A stretch of 64,000 bases of DNA. Source: Deltaproteobacteria bacterium. GTDB taxonomy: Bacteria > Desulfobacterota > Desulfarculia > Adiutricales > Adiutricaceae. The DNA lies in contig JAISFS010000046.1 of assembly GCA_031263485.1 (NCBI GenBank), forward strand, positions 22,662 through 86,661. The letters run 5' to 3'. Below are positions 46,355 through 56,586 of this stretch, piece by piece (position 1 is the first letter of the stretch; each line of letters starts with the position of its first letter). The notes under the pieces were generated by a model. It was not told the DNA's origin. It saw only the letters and a list, made by a program, of their open reading frames with translations, and searched no databases. The translations under genes were made by a program, and so were the position numbers.

Positions 46355-47692
46355 TCATGAACGCTCTTGGGCTTCAAGCTCCTCCAGGAGCACCGCCGCC
46401 GTCGCTCCCAGCCCTTCCCCGCGCCCCAGAAAGCCCATGCCCTCGGTGGTCTTGCCCTTCACGTTGAAGCGGGCCGGATCCGCGCCCAGCGCCGATGCCA
46501 TGGCCCGTGCCATCTCCGCGCGGCGCGGGGCCACCTTCGGCCTCTCGCCCATGACCGTCAGATCGGCGTTCACCAGCCGGAAACCGCGGCCCACGTCCTC
46601 CCAGGCGTATTTTAGGAGATCGGTGCCGGAGGCGCCCTTCCAGCGGGGGTCCGTGTCCGGGAAAAGCCCGCCGATGTCCCCCGCGCCCGCCGCCCCCAGG
46701 ATGGCGTCCACCAGGGCGTGGGCCAGCACGTCAGCGTCCGAGTAGCCCAGAAGCCCGCGCTCGCCGGGGAAAAGGACGCAGCCGAGCCAAAGCGGCCGAT
46801 CGTCCTCCGCGAAGGCGTGGAAGTCCAGGCCATGGCCGGTCCGGAGCCGGGAGCCCGCCAGGCGGAAGGCGGCCGCGTCCCCGGCCGACATGGCGACCCC
46901 GCCTGCCCTAAGGCCGGCCGCCACCATCTCCGCCAGCTCCAGGTCACGGGGCGTGGTGATCTTCATGTTGATCTCGTCCCCCTCGACCAGCCGGACCGGG
47001 ATGCCCATGATCTCCGCCAGGTACGCCTCGTCCGTGGACCGGGAAAGATCGGCCCGGGCGGAGGTCAGGACCTTCTCCAGGACCGCCCTGGGGAAGCCCT
47101 GGGGCGTCTGTGCCCGCCAGAGGCCCTTGCGGGGCACCGTGCGTCCGACGAAATCGGCGGAGGTCCCGGAATCGGCGGAGGTCCCGGAATCGGCGGAGAT
47201 CACGGATTCGCCGGAGATCACTGATTCGCCGGTGGTCACGGTCTCGTCCGGACGCACGGGCGCCGTTCGGCCTTCCTTGAGGGTGTCGCTCAGCCTCAGC
47301 GCGGCTATGGCCGGGCAACCGCCGGCCGCCTTCAGGACACGGGTGATGAGATCCCCCGTGACGAAGGGCCTGACCCCGTCGTGCACCAGCACTATGTCGC
47401 AGGCGCCGTCTAAGGCTTTCAATGCGTTAAGGACGGACTCCGAGCGGAAGGAGCCGCCAACGCATACTTTTATCTTAGGGGATAGCGGCAGAAGCGCCGC
47501 CTCGAAGAGGCCTAGCCCGGAAGCGGGCACGGCGCAGACCACCTCCGCTATGCCGGGATGGAAGGCGAAGGCCGAGGCCGCCCACACCGCCACGGGAGCG
47601 CCTCCCAGAAGCCGGAGCTGCTTCAGGGTCCCGCCCGGGTCGCCGAAGCGGGTCCCAGAGCCTCCCATGGGGATAATGGCGCCGGCCTTCAA
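46355..47692 (-). CDS. ispDF: Bifunctional IspD-IspF isoprenoid enzyme
   Basis: I start at TTG 47692 (LKAGAIIPMGGSGTRFG), with AAGGAG upstream; the longer track frame would run into the RNase P RNA. Residues 1 to about 280 are IspD: AGAIIPMGGSGTRFG (CTP loop), LVHDGVRPFV and LWRAQTPQGFPRAV. Residues from about 290 are IspF: RTGHGLDFHAFAED and GYSDADVLAHALVDAILGAA (Asp and His metal site), GDIGGLFPDTDPRWKG, and NVKGKTTEGMGFLGRGEG. The protein converts MEP to CDP-ME and, after IspE, forms the cyclodiphosphate, so the organism uses the MEP pathway. An 18-bp repeat expansion lengthens the IspD arm loop. The fusion is known in several proteobacteria. Confidence 0.95.
   Translation of the reverse strand: MKAGAIIPMGGSGTRFGDPGGTLKQLRLLGGAPVAVWAASAFAFHPGIAEVVCAVPASGLGLFEAALLPLSPKIKVCVGGSFRSESVLNALKALDGACDIVLVHDGVRPFVTGDLITRVLKAAGGCPAIAALRLSDTLKEGRTAPVRPDETVTTGESVISGESVISADSGTSADSGTSADFVGRTVPRKGLWRAQTPQGFPRAVLEKVLTSARADLSRSTDEAYLAEIMGIPVRLVEGDEINMKITTPRDLELAEMVAAGLRAGGVAMSAGDAAAFRLAGSRLRTGHGLDFHAFAEDDRPLWLGCVLFPGERGLLGYSDADVLAHALVDAILGAAGAGDIGGLFPDTDPRWKGASGTDLLKYAWEDVGRGFRLVNADLTVMGERPKVAPRRAEMARAMASALGADPARFNVKGKTTEGMGFLGRGEGLGATAAVLLEELEAQERS
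47152..47241. repeat. 18-bp in-frame repeat inside ispD, five units
   Basis: Units start at 47152, 47170, 47188, 47206 and 47224 with the pattern GAATCGGCGGAGGTCCCG, diverging gradually. They encode ESVISG-ESVISA-DSGTSA-DSGTSA-like hexapeptides. Confidence 0.9.
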
Positions 47693-47845
47693 GTGCGGCT
47701 GTCTCCTTCCCTCGACGACGGCCTCGGCGCACCTCGAGGCACCTGAGGGGTACCCTCTGGAAGGCTTCGGCGCACCTCGAGGCGGCCCCGGTCCCCCGGG
47801 GGCCTCAGGCCCCTGCCGGGCACATGGGCCCGCTATGAATGAAAA

Positions 47846-48211
47846 ATCCGGGCCGGCCTGTAAGCCGGGTTCTGTGCGGCCCGTCCCCTCGCGGGGCCGG
47901 GCCCGGCAGCCATTCATCTAGGCGCAGGGTCTCCCCTGCGCTCCAGCGACCAACCCGGGAACAAGGCGGGCAGCCTTATGGTTCCCTATTAGGTCTTGCT
48001 CCCGACGGGGCTTGCCTGGCCCGCCCGGTCGCCCGGACGGCCGGTGAGCTCTTACCTCACCCTTTCACCCTTGCCTTTATCAGGCGGTCTCCTTTCTGTT
48101 GCGCTTGCCCGGGGTCACCCCCGCTGGGAGTTGCCCAGCGCCGCGCCCTGTGGAGCCCGGACTTTCCTCCCGGGGCATGAAGCCCCCGGCGGCTGCCCGG
48201 CCTGCCCGGAT
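47846..48211 (-). ncRNA. rnpB: RNase P RNA, bacterial type A
   Basis: The minus strand carries the universal core. Near the 5' end is GGGAGGAAAGTCCGGGCTCC. ACAGAAAGGAGACCGCC and AAGGGTGAAAGGGTGAGGTAAGAGC follow in the specificity region. Near the 3' end are CCTAATAGGGAACCATAAGG and GACAGAACCCGGCTTACAGG. The ends are set by helix P1, ATCCGGGC (48211-48204) pairing with GCCCGGAT (47853-47846), followed directly by TTTTTC, which may help termination. The RNA is the catalytic part of RNase P that cuts tRNA leaders. It fills the space between rnhA and ispDF, and spurious ORFs overlap it. A weak promoter (TTGCCG, 18 bp, TAGATT) lies inside the end of rnhA, so the true 5' end may be up to 20 nt earlier. 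Confidence 0.96.
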
Positions 48212-48243
48212 GCCCTTGGCCCCGCGCCTGGCGGGGACCGAAT

Positions 48244-48705
48244 CTATGGCGCTTCCCTGTCCGCCGGCAAAAGGGCGCCCGGCAGAAGGGCCCCCGCCTT
48301 GCCCAGTCTGGCCGCCTCTCCGGCCAGGCGGTCGGCCTCGGCGTTCTGGGCTCGGAGGACGTGACGCACGGTATAGTCCTCGAAGCCCGCCAGAAGCCCC
48401 TTGACCTTGAGGTACAGCGGCCTCAGGCCCGGGTTCGCCACCCTGTAGGCCCCGGAAAGCTGGCGCACGGCCAGCTCCGAGTCCATGATTACGTCCAGCC
48501 TCCTGACGCCAAGCTCCAGGGCCTTCTCCAGGCCCAGGATGAGCCCGCGGTACTCGGCCACGTTATTGGTGGCGCGGCCCAGATAGGCCCCCAGCCCGAA
48601 GACCCTGTCTCCGCCGGGGCCGATCAGCACGGCCCCGGCCCCCCCGTGCCCGGGATTGCCCAGCGAGGCCCCGTCCGTGTTCAGGGTATGTCTTCCTTCG
48701 CTCAT
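48244..48705 (-). CDS. rnhA: Ribonuclease HI
   Basis: I start at ATG 48705 (MSEGRHTLNTDGASLGNPGH), giving 153 residues; the upstream frame is not protein-like. The four catalytic acids are present: Asp11 in LNTDGAS, Glu51 in NVAEYRGL, Asp75 in VIMDSELAVRQL and Asp125 in NAEADRLAGE. It removes RNA from RNA-DNA hybrids. It lacks the long basic helix of E. coli RNase HI, as do many short RNase H forms. The rnpB gene follows within 35 bp. The ribosome site is weak. Confidence 0.92.
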   Translation of the reverse strand: MSEGRHTLNTDGASLGNPGHGGAGAVLIGPGGDRVFGLGAYLGRATNNVAEYRGLILGLEKALELGVRRLDVIMDSELAVRQLSGAYRVANPGLRPLYLKVKGLLAGFEDYTVRHVLRAQNAEADRLAGEAARLGKAGALLPGALLPADREAP

Positions 48706-49114
48706 CTGTAAGATCGCTTTCCCGGCTCCCCGGACCATGCGGTCCCGGGGCCCTTTACAAGAAGCCCTATGGCATCCGCCCGAAAATTGGCGGGGTGGGA
48801 CAGGGCCAGACGCCCGGACCATCCGCACGGAAATCCCGGCCCCTGCCGATGGTAAAGACCGGCCTGGACAGGTCTTAAGCTGCGGACGCCGCCAGTCCCC
48901 GAGCGGCGCCGGAAAAAAAGGCTTGCCACTTGCGCCGGAAAGGCCCGGCGGGACCGAACGGTCGCGGGGCAGGTGAAGCCGAAATCGGGAAATCCGGCAG
49001 TCCGGAGGGGCCCGGTCCCGAACCGGCCGTAAACGCCGGCATAACCCGGCTCCGGGAGGCATTGAGGGCCGGAAGGGACGATGATCCGTCGTTTCCCCGG
49101 GACGGGGAAGGGGC
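48706..49114. other. Spacer, no gene seen
   Basis: About 400 bp between the HDOD gene and rnhA. Open frames here extend rnhA upstream but look random. Confidence 0.4.
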
Positions 49115-50122
49115 TCAACGGGGCGCGGTCTTGCCCGGCCTCCTGCCTTCTGCGGATCTGTCGGAGGCCGAGTCCATCAGGGAGGAGAAGCGGCCCTTCT
49201 GCTCCCCGGTCGGCTTGCGGGTGCCGGAGCGCATCATCTGGAGCCACACCGGCTGGACCTGAGGGAGGCTCGTCATCAGGACCTTGATGAAATTCTGTAG
49301 CTTGGGGGGGGTGAGTTTCAGCACGTCCATGACGTAGGCAAGATCGACCTCCGGATCCTCCAGCTTCATGGGGTATCCCGCCTTGTGGGCCAGGCTGTCG
49401 GAAAGGTTCACCAGCGCCGTTATCTCCTTGCGGCCCGGGCAGGACTTGGGGTTGTGGTGGAAGAGGATGCCCTCCTGGAAGACCACGGGAAGGTTCCAGT
49501 TGCGGGCAAGGAGGTAGCCGATGACGGTGTGCTTCAGGCCGAGCGAGGACTCGGCTTCCAGGAACGGCACCCCGGCATCTGTCAGCTCCATGAGCTCGTT
49601 GAACTGCTGGGGGAACTTGGAGACCAGGATGATGACGCCCAGCTCGTGGAGAAGCCCGGTTATCATCGCCTCGGACGGCTCGCAGGCCTTGGTGATGACC
49701 GCGAGCTCACGGGCTATCCAGGAGACTGAGAGCGAGTGCAGCCACAATCCCTCCCCGTCGAAGCCCCGCGGCACCTGGGAGAGGTCGAAGGTCTCGGAGA
49801 GCCCCAGGCCGACGGCCATGAACTCCAGCTCCTTGAAGCCGATGATGAGTATCGCGCGGTCTATGGTGGAAACCGGGGTGGTGAGCCCGTAGAAGGCGGA
49901 GTTGGAGAGGCTTATCACCTTGGCGGCCAGCGCGGGGTCCTGCTCCAGGACACGCTCGAGGTCCTTGGGCTGGGTCTGCTCGTTCATGAGCAGGCTCAGG
50001 AGGGTGTACATCGTATGCGGGAGGCTCACCAGCCTCCCTATGTCGGGCAGGCGGTGGGCTACCTGGGCATCGATCTGGTTTTCCAGGTCGTCTTTGGCGG
50101 TTTGCTGGCGCGTCTCTGCCAC
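49115..50122 (-). CDS. HDOD-domain signalling protein
   Basis: I start at GTG 50122 (VAETRQQTAKDDLENQ); the track extension is Arg/Pro-rich. The 335-residue protein carries an HDOD domain (about 25-225): RLVSLPHTMYTLLSLL, LEQDPALAAKVISLSNSAFY and MITGLLHELGVIILVSKFPQ. HDOD is related to HD hydrolases but usually lacks metal catalysis and serves in signalling. The C-terminal 110 residues are helical and end in a basic tail. No EAL, GGDEF or receiver domain is fused. It could belong with the chemotaxis-like genes functionally, but they are 16 kb away. Confidence 0.85.
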   Translation of the reverse strand: MAETRQQTAKDDLENQIDAQVAHRLPDIGRLVSLPHTMYTLLSLLMNEQTQPKDLERVLEQDPALAAKVISLSNSAFYGLTTPVSTIDRAILIIGFKELEFMAVGLGLSETFDLSQVPRGFDGEGLWLHSLSVSWIARELAVITKACEPSEAMITGLLHELGVIILVSKFPQQFNELMELTDAGVPFLEAESSLGLKHTVIGYLLARNWNLPVVFQEGILFHHNPKSCPGRKEITALVNLSDSLAHKAGYPMKLEDPEVDLAYVMDVLKLTPPKLQNFIKVLMTSLPQVQPVWLQMMRSGTRKPTGEQKGRFSSLMDSASDRSAEGRRPGKTAPR

Positions 50123-50703
50123 GGCGTCACCCCGGAGGAAGGCGGACAAGGCTAACGATCCCGGATCCCGGCGCAACGGGCGCCGCCAGGCGCGGAGGCG
50201 CTTAAGGCGGATGAGCGGGAATTCATGCGTTTTGATTATTGCACAAATCCCCTGCCGTTGAAAGCGCCTTGCGGCACGGGAACCGACCGGCAGGCCCGGC
50301 GGGGCCGTCTGGATCCGGCCGGACCAAATCGCCCGACTCTTCCGAGAGAGATGCGGGAAAGCTTCCGCTCGCGCCTTCACGCATTTTCCCTCGGATCATC
50401 CTCCTTCTCCGCCTCTCGCCCAGATCACTGCGCCTCTCGCCCAGATCCCTGCCGGCCGTATGGACGGGAAGCCCGAGAGCCGGAGCGGCGAGGAACCCCA
50501 AGGCGATGGGCGGAGTCGCCTATGGCGAAGGCCGGTGGTCCATGCCGCGTCCGCCCGGAGAGGGACGCGGCTCCGGAAACGCGAGGCCACGCCTCGCGAC
50601 CGGTCAGGCAGACGGCACGGCCGATGCCGTATCCGTCACATGCCTGCAGGGGCCAAAGCGGGAGGGCCGACACGTCGGGCCGTCGCCAGTGCCGTGAAGC
50701 CTC
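50123..50703. other. Spacer with a 21-bp duplication
   Basis: CGCCTCTCGCCCAGATC(A/C)CTG occurs at 50410 and 50431. No gene is seen. Confidence 0.45.
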
Positions 50704-51357
50704 CTACCGCGTCCGGGCCTTCACCGTTGCCAACGTCCTTTCCACGGCGTCCGGCAACCCCTTGAGTATCTGCTTCTGGGCTTCCAGCGCCAGGCCGCGG
50801 CGCCTGTTGTCCCTGACGAGGGGCAGGTTCACGTCCACCGAGACCAGGGAAGCCCGGGCCGCGGCCTCCAGGATGATCGCGGCCACCGCGCAGTCGCTCA
50901 CGGCGCCCGCGTTCGCGAAGGAGGCGAGCCGCTCGTTTTCGGCAAGGAGCCTCGAAGCCAGCTGGCCCATCTGCAACGGGACGTCTATCGCACGATAGGC
51001 GGCCTCGCCGGTCGCCGCGTCCCGAGCGGCTATCTCCTCAGGTTCCGATTTCGGCATTCGCAAGGCTGCCATGAGCGCATCGAAGGCCAGCATGTCCTCC
51101 CCGGCGAGACGCTGGAAGCCCGCCACCGCCGCCGTGAAGGACTGCGCCAGGCTTTCGGTCTGTTCCTGGCAGGCCTCATAGCCCTCCTTGCCCAAGGTGA
51201 GCCTCGCCACCATGGCGCCCATAGAGGCGCCCAGGGCGCCCGCGGAGGCGGCAACGCTCCCGCCTCCGGGCACGTGGCTGCGGGAGGCGGCGGCGTTGAG
51301 GAATTCCGCGAAAGGCATCTCGTTGAAGAAGGCCTCGACGTGATTTTTCTTGATCAT
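50704..51357 (-). CDS. fchA: Cyclodeaminase/cyclohydrolase-family folate enzyme (FtcD_C)
   Basis: I start at ATG 51357 (MIKKNHVEAFFNEMPFAEFL) with AGGA eight bases upstream; the 80 residues before it are not protein-like. The 217-residue all-helical protein matches the C-terminal domain of formiminotransferase-cyclodeaminase. It has SHVPGGGSVAASAGALGASM (the glycine-rich folate site) and later VSVDVNLPLVRDNRRRG. Stand-alone members are formimidoyl-THF cyclodeaminase or methenyl-THF cyclohydrolase (FchA), feeding one-carbon units. Which reaction it performs cannot be read from sequence. No folD or formate-THF ligase is nearby. Confidence 0.88.
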   Translation of the reverse strand: MIKKNHVEAFFNEMPFAEFLNAAASRSHVPGGGSVAASAGALGASMGAMVARLTLGKEGYEACQEQTESLAQSFTAAVAGFQRLAGEDMLAFDALMAALRMPKSEPEEIAARDAATGEAAYRAIDVPLQMGQLASRLLAENERLASFANAGAVSDCAVAAIILEAAARASLVSVDVNLPLVRDNRRRGLALEAQKQILKGLPDAVERTLATVKARTR

Positions 51358-52176
51358 AGGGGCTGTCCTGCGCATCGCGACCGAGGGCCGAGACGGCGGT
51401 CCGGCCGGCGGGATCGGTTCATGAAGTCGGGGCGGCAGAGGGAACGCCCGGACGGACGGCGCGGCGGAGGGACGGTCCGTCCCGGTGAATCGGCTTCCGG
51501 TACGCACGGACGCCGGAAGCGGCGCGTCCGACTGCACGGTTCCGCCGCATCGTTTCAGGATATCAAAAAGTCCCGGGAAAGAAAGGATCCCGGTCAAACC
51601 CCGTCCGGGGCCCTCCCCGCCTTCTCATGTCCGGATACGGCAACATGATCTCGGCATCCGGAAACAACTCCCGGCAACTATACGCGCCTCCACCGGTGTC
51701 CGGCATCCCGAATGCGGCCCCCCATCCCGCCGGATCGGACGCGGCGGGACGCGCGATCGAGGATCACGGTCGCCGAAAGCCGAGCCCGCAAGTTGCCACG
51801 CGCCCGCCGGTGAAGCAGAGCGTTCCATCAAACGGCTCGTGGGCCGCCGAGCGACCGTCCGCGCGGCAACGCCCGCCCGCATTCTTCCGTCTGGAGGGAC
51901 CCGCTCTCAGGATCATCGCCAGGGACACGCGGCGGTTTTCCGCCGCATCCGACATCGGCGGACTGCTGTGCGCTTTTGAACCGTTAACGAATCGGACACG
52001 CCCTGAGGAACCGATCGCGCGGAGCCTAAAGCGCACGCGATATCTCCTGATACTTCCAGCTCTGTCCGGAACTTGGCGGAGTTTAAATCACCTTTTCTGT
52101 TCCTCCCGGATCTTCCGGATCATTTCCGTTCCTTCCGGATCTGAGCGAAACCTGCGGCCACTTCCGTGGCTCTCCG
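51358..52176. other. Gene-poor spacer
   Basis: I see nothing definable. The 399-residue plus frame that begins at 51627 owes its length to the tandem array that follows. Confidence 0.45.
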
Positions 52177-52640
52177 AATCAATCGGATATTTCCGCAACT
52201 TTCCGAATCCAACGGACATCGCCGCGACTTTCCGAATCCAGCGGTCATTTCCGCAACTTTCCGAATCCAGCGGACGTTTCCGCTACTTTCCGGATCCGAC
52301 GGACGTTTCCGCTACTTCCCGAATCCGACGGACGTTTCAGCTACTTTCCGAATCCGACGGGCGTTTCCACAACTTTCAGGATCCGACGGACGTTTCAGCA
52401 ACTTTCCGGATCCGACGGGCGTTTACGCAACTTTCCGGATCCGACGGACATTTCAGCAACTTTCCGGATCCGACGGACATTCCCGCAACTTTCGAATCCG
52501 ACGGACATTCCCGAAACTTTCGAATCCGACGGACTTTTTCGGTCACTTCCGAATCCAATGGACTTTTCCGGTCACTTCAGGATCCAACGGACTTTCCGGT
52601 CACTTCAGGATCCAACGGACATTTCCGGAACCCACGGGTT
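52177..52640. repeat. 29-bp tandem repeat, about sixteen units
   Basis: The unit reads approximately GGATCCGACGGACGTTTCCGCAACTTTCC. Starts fall at 52177, 52206, 52235 and 52264, and later at 52381, 52410, 52439 and 52468, 29 bp apart; a few right-hand units are 28 bp. Units are contiguous with no spacers, so this is not a CRISPR array. Divergence is highest at the left edge. Confidence 0.9.
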
Positions 52641-52956
52641 AGTCCGGGAACAGAGGAAACCTTCCGGTCCAGCAACAGGCGCCAGGCCGCTACGAAAAAA
52701 AAGCCGCAACGGGATGCGGCGCGATTTTCGGGATATGTAGCCAAATACCGCAACATCCGGCATCTCGGCAGGTTTCAGTGCAAGACGAGCCAACACGCTC
52801 GGGATGCGACGGAAAAACCACCGTGACGCCCATCTTCCGCGCGGGCATCATTGCAAAGTTTCCTGAGCCGGCGGAGCGCGGGCAACCGTTCGCCTCCGTC
52901 TCGAGGCTGCGGCCGTCGGACGGTCCCGCTGCGGATCGGACGGGACCCGCAGGCGC

Positions 52957-54219
<1,263 letters not shown>

Positions 54220-54483
54220 TGGATTGTCTTTGCCGTTGCGTGGTTTCGTCATGCCACTGGACCCGCCTGGAGCACCCGGCGGGAGTCCTCCGAAATTGCT
54301 TGGTTACGGTCCCCGGGCGGTTACCGTAGGCTACTGGTGCCTTGAGGCGCCCGGGAATCTGAACTCTGGATGTTCTGGTTTGAGGGACTGGCTATCGGGG
54401 GGAGGGACCACGATCCGCGGCGAGCCGGGAAACGGCCGGTGCGGACGGTGTCTGTCGGGCAGATGGCGAACTGGACGTATTCT

Positions 54484-54511
54484 AGTTTACCTATTTGCCC
54501 GAATATGTCAA
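54484..54511 (-). promoter_or_regulatory. Sigma-70 promoter of rho
   Basis: On the minus strand TTGACA (54511-54506), a 16-bp spacer and TAAACT (54489-54484) lie about 270 bp before rho. A second -10 like sequence TAGAAT overlaps it at less favourable spacing. Confidence 0.55.
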
Positions 54512-56586
54512 GCTCGCAGGTCGTGCAAATTTTTTTCAAAAGCCACATTTTTTCAAAAAAGAGTGAAAACGCGGCATTCGGCTTGAAAGGAAACCTGATG
54601 CCAAAATCCCTGATTTTACGGCGTTTTTCAATGATTTCAGGACGTTAATCAGGGGGAATAACCCTTTGGCACTTTCAGTGCCTTTACACGGATCAAAGCT
54701 ACGCCATACAAAATTTTTTCAAAATTGAATAGCCAGAATTAATGTTCGATCATTTTCTCCAATCCTGCCCTGATGCTGAAGGACTCGCCAAGCCAATTGC
54801 GTCCGTACGATCGTGCGGGCGGCACCTGCCGGGATACAATGTAGCACTTATAATCCGAAGGCGTCCGCGGACAATCCGGTTCGCCGGACCCGACGGTCGT
54901 AATGTCCGCAACACTCCGTACGGCAAGCCGAAAAGGGAGACGGGAACGCGCCGCCGCGCGACGACTCCGCGATGCGGGAAGCAAAGCCGTGACAGGACCG
55001 AGGCATCCGGGCGCGGGACAGCGAAGGCCGGGCATACGGAGCGGGGGTCCGCCCAGTTTGGCTGAGGGCGTGTCCGGGCAACCGGGGCACGATCGCCGGG
55101 AGCCTGGGGGACCTCGGCAAGGCGCGTCGGCTTCGGGAGCCGCTCCGCTGGCCGCAACACGGGAGGCCGGGGGCGCCTTTCGGGCGGGCCTGGAAGGAAG
55201 GCGCGGGCAGGGCGGGTGATGACAGAGGGGTGGGGCCGGCGTTGGGGGCCGGCGAACAAGGGCGATGTTTATGAGGCGCGTGGCGGAGAACCGCAGGCTG
55301 GGTTGATCAGGGGTCGGGAGACGGGCTGAAGGAGGAACAGGGCAGGACATGTTCGGGCGGGACTTGTACGGATGCGGGCCCCGACCTTCCGACCGGGTAC
55401 CAGGCGAGGCGTCCGCTTTCCTGGAAACGCTATTTTTTTTACACTCAGGGATGGCTTTTGTCAAGCGGAAGAGGCCGCAAAAAGCCCCGGGCATGGCCGC
55501 CTTCGGGTCCGAGCGGCCGCCCGGCCTTCACTGAAACCCTTTGTTTACGCCGGATTGGACAAAAATCGACATTTTCGAAAATCCCGCAGTTTTCCAGGTA
55601 ATCCCGCTGGGAACCCCCTCGCGATGAGCCGCTTCCCGTTCGCGATACGCATCGGACGGACCTGTTCCGCCCCTGCCCAGCCTATCATCCTGGCCATTGC
55701 AGATTGCATCCATGCCCTCCCGGTTACGGAACGCGCCCTGAGAACGTCGCGGAAACGTGAAACGGGAAAACAATCCGCAAAAACGAACGTCGGCAGGAAT
55801 CGTACCGCCCGAACGTCCGCGCTCCGCAAAGAAGCCTTCAGTCAACCAAAGGCCGCGAGGCCTTTCCTGACAGTTGGAACGCCGATGCCGGGCCGACCTG
55901 CAGTGCGGTGCGCGCGGTGCCGGTCCTGCGACGCCTGTGCGCCGCGAAGCGCCTGACGGCAGGTGATTTTTCCGCTCCGGAGCTACGGCTTGAGCCGGGA
56001 CTAAACGCGACGGAAATACGCCGCGCGTATGCACGACAGCCACTTGCCCAAAGAGTGCCGGAAGCCTCACCCGAGGCTCCGATGGGCTTTGGCGAACGAT
56101 CTGGAAGGTGCCATGAAGGTCTCAAATCCTCCGGAAACCCTCGAAATCATAGAGGACGCTCAATCACGCTGAAGGCTAGCGATAGGGCCCGCAGGGCTTC
56201 CGGAGTCTCGGTATTGCTAAGGGAAGTTCCGGATACCCTCCCACTTCCCGACGGCTCTCTCAAAATCCTCTCGCTGACGAATCCCGCCTGAAGCTTCCCG
56301 GGGACTCCGTAATCCCACGGATGCCTCCCTTGCCCTGGCCGCCCGCCGGCATTGACCGCCTTGACGGCTGGCGAATTTCGGCGTTCTTCAGTGACCCGCG
56401 GCGCGTCCCATGGAGCATGAGGCACTCCGGTCGCGGCGCCTTGGCCCTGAAGCTTCGGTTACGCCCCCAAGCCGCCGGGCAACCCGCCTTAATCCCGCAT
56501 GCCCGAATGCCTCCAGGAAGCCTTATACCGGCCCTCGAATGCAAGCGGGATACGCGCGGGCGTATGCCCGTAACCGGGAGACCGCC
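54512..56586. other. Gene-poor region, AT-rich left part
   Basis: Two kilobases without a supported gene. The first 250 bp are strikingly AT-rich (AATTTTTTTCAAAAG and similar). Open frames in the GC-rich remainder (for example 54739-55494 and 55528-56070) have no recognisable domains. Confidence 0.4.

Noticed and set aside
47693-47917. N-terminal extension of the ispDF frame
   Set aside because: It runs into the RNase P RNA gene, and a TTG with a good ribosome site lies exactly where IspD homology begins.
52177-52640. Possible CRISPR array
   Set aside because: Repeats are contiguous without unique spacers, diverge along the array, and no cas gene is nearby.
51627-52826. 399-residue plus-strand frame
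   Set aside because: Most of it is the 29-bp array, whose period is not a multiple of three; no ribosome site or domain is seen.
54739-55494. Transposase-like C-terminal end in the minus frame
   Set aside because: The last residues (YGRNWLGESFSIRAGLEK) look protein-like, but the rest is Arg/Pro-rich and I could not match any transposase family.
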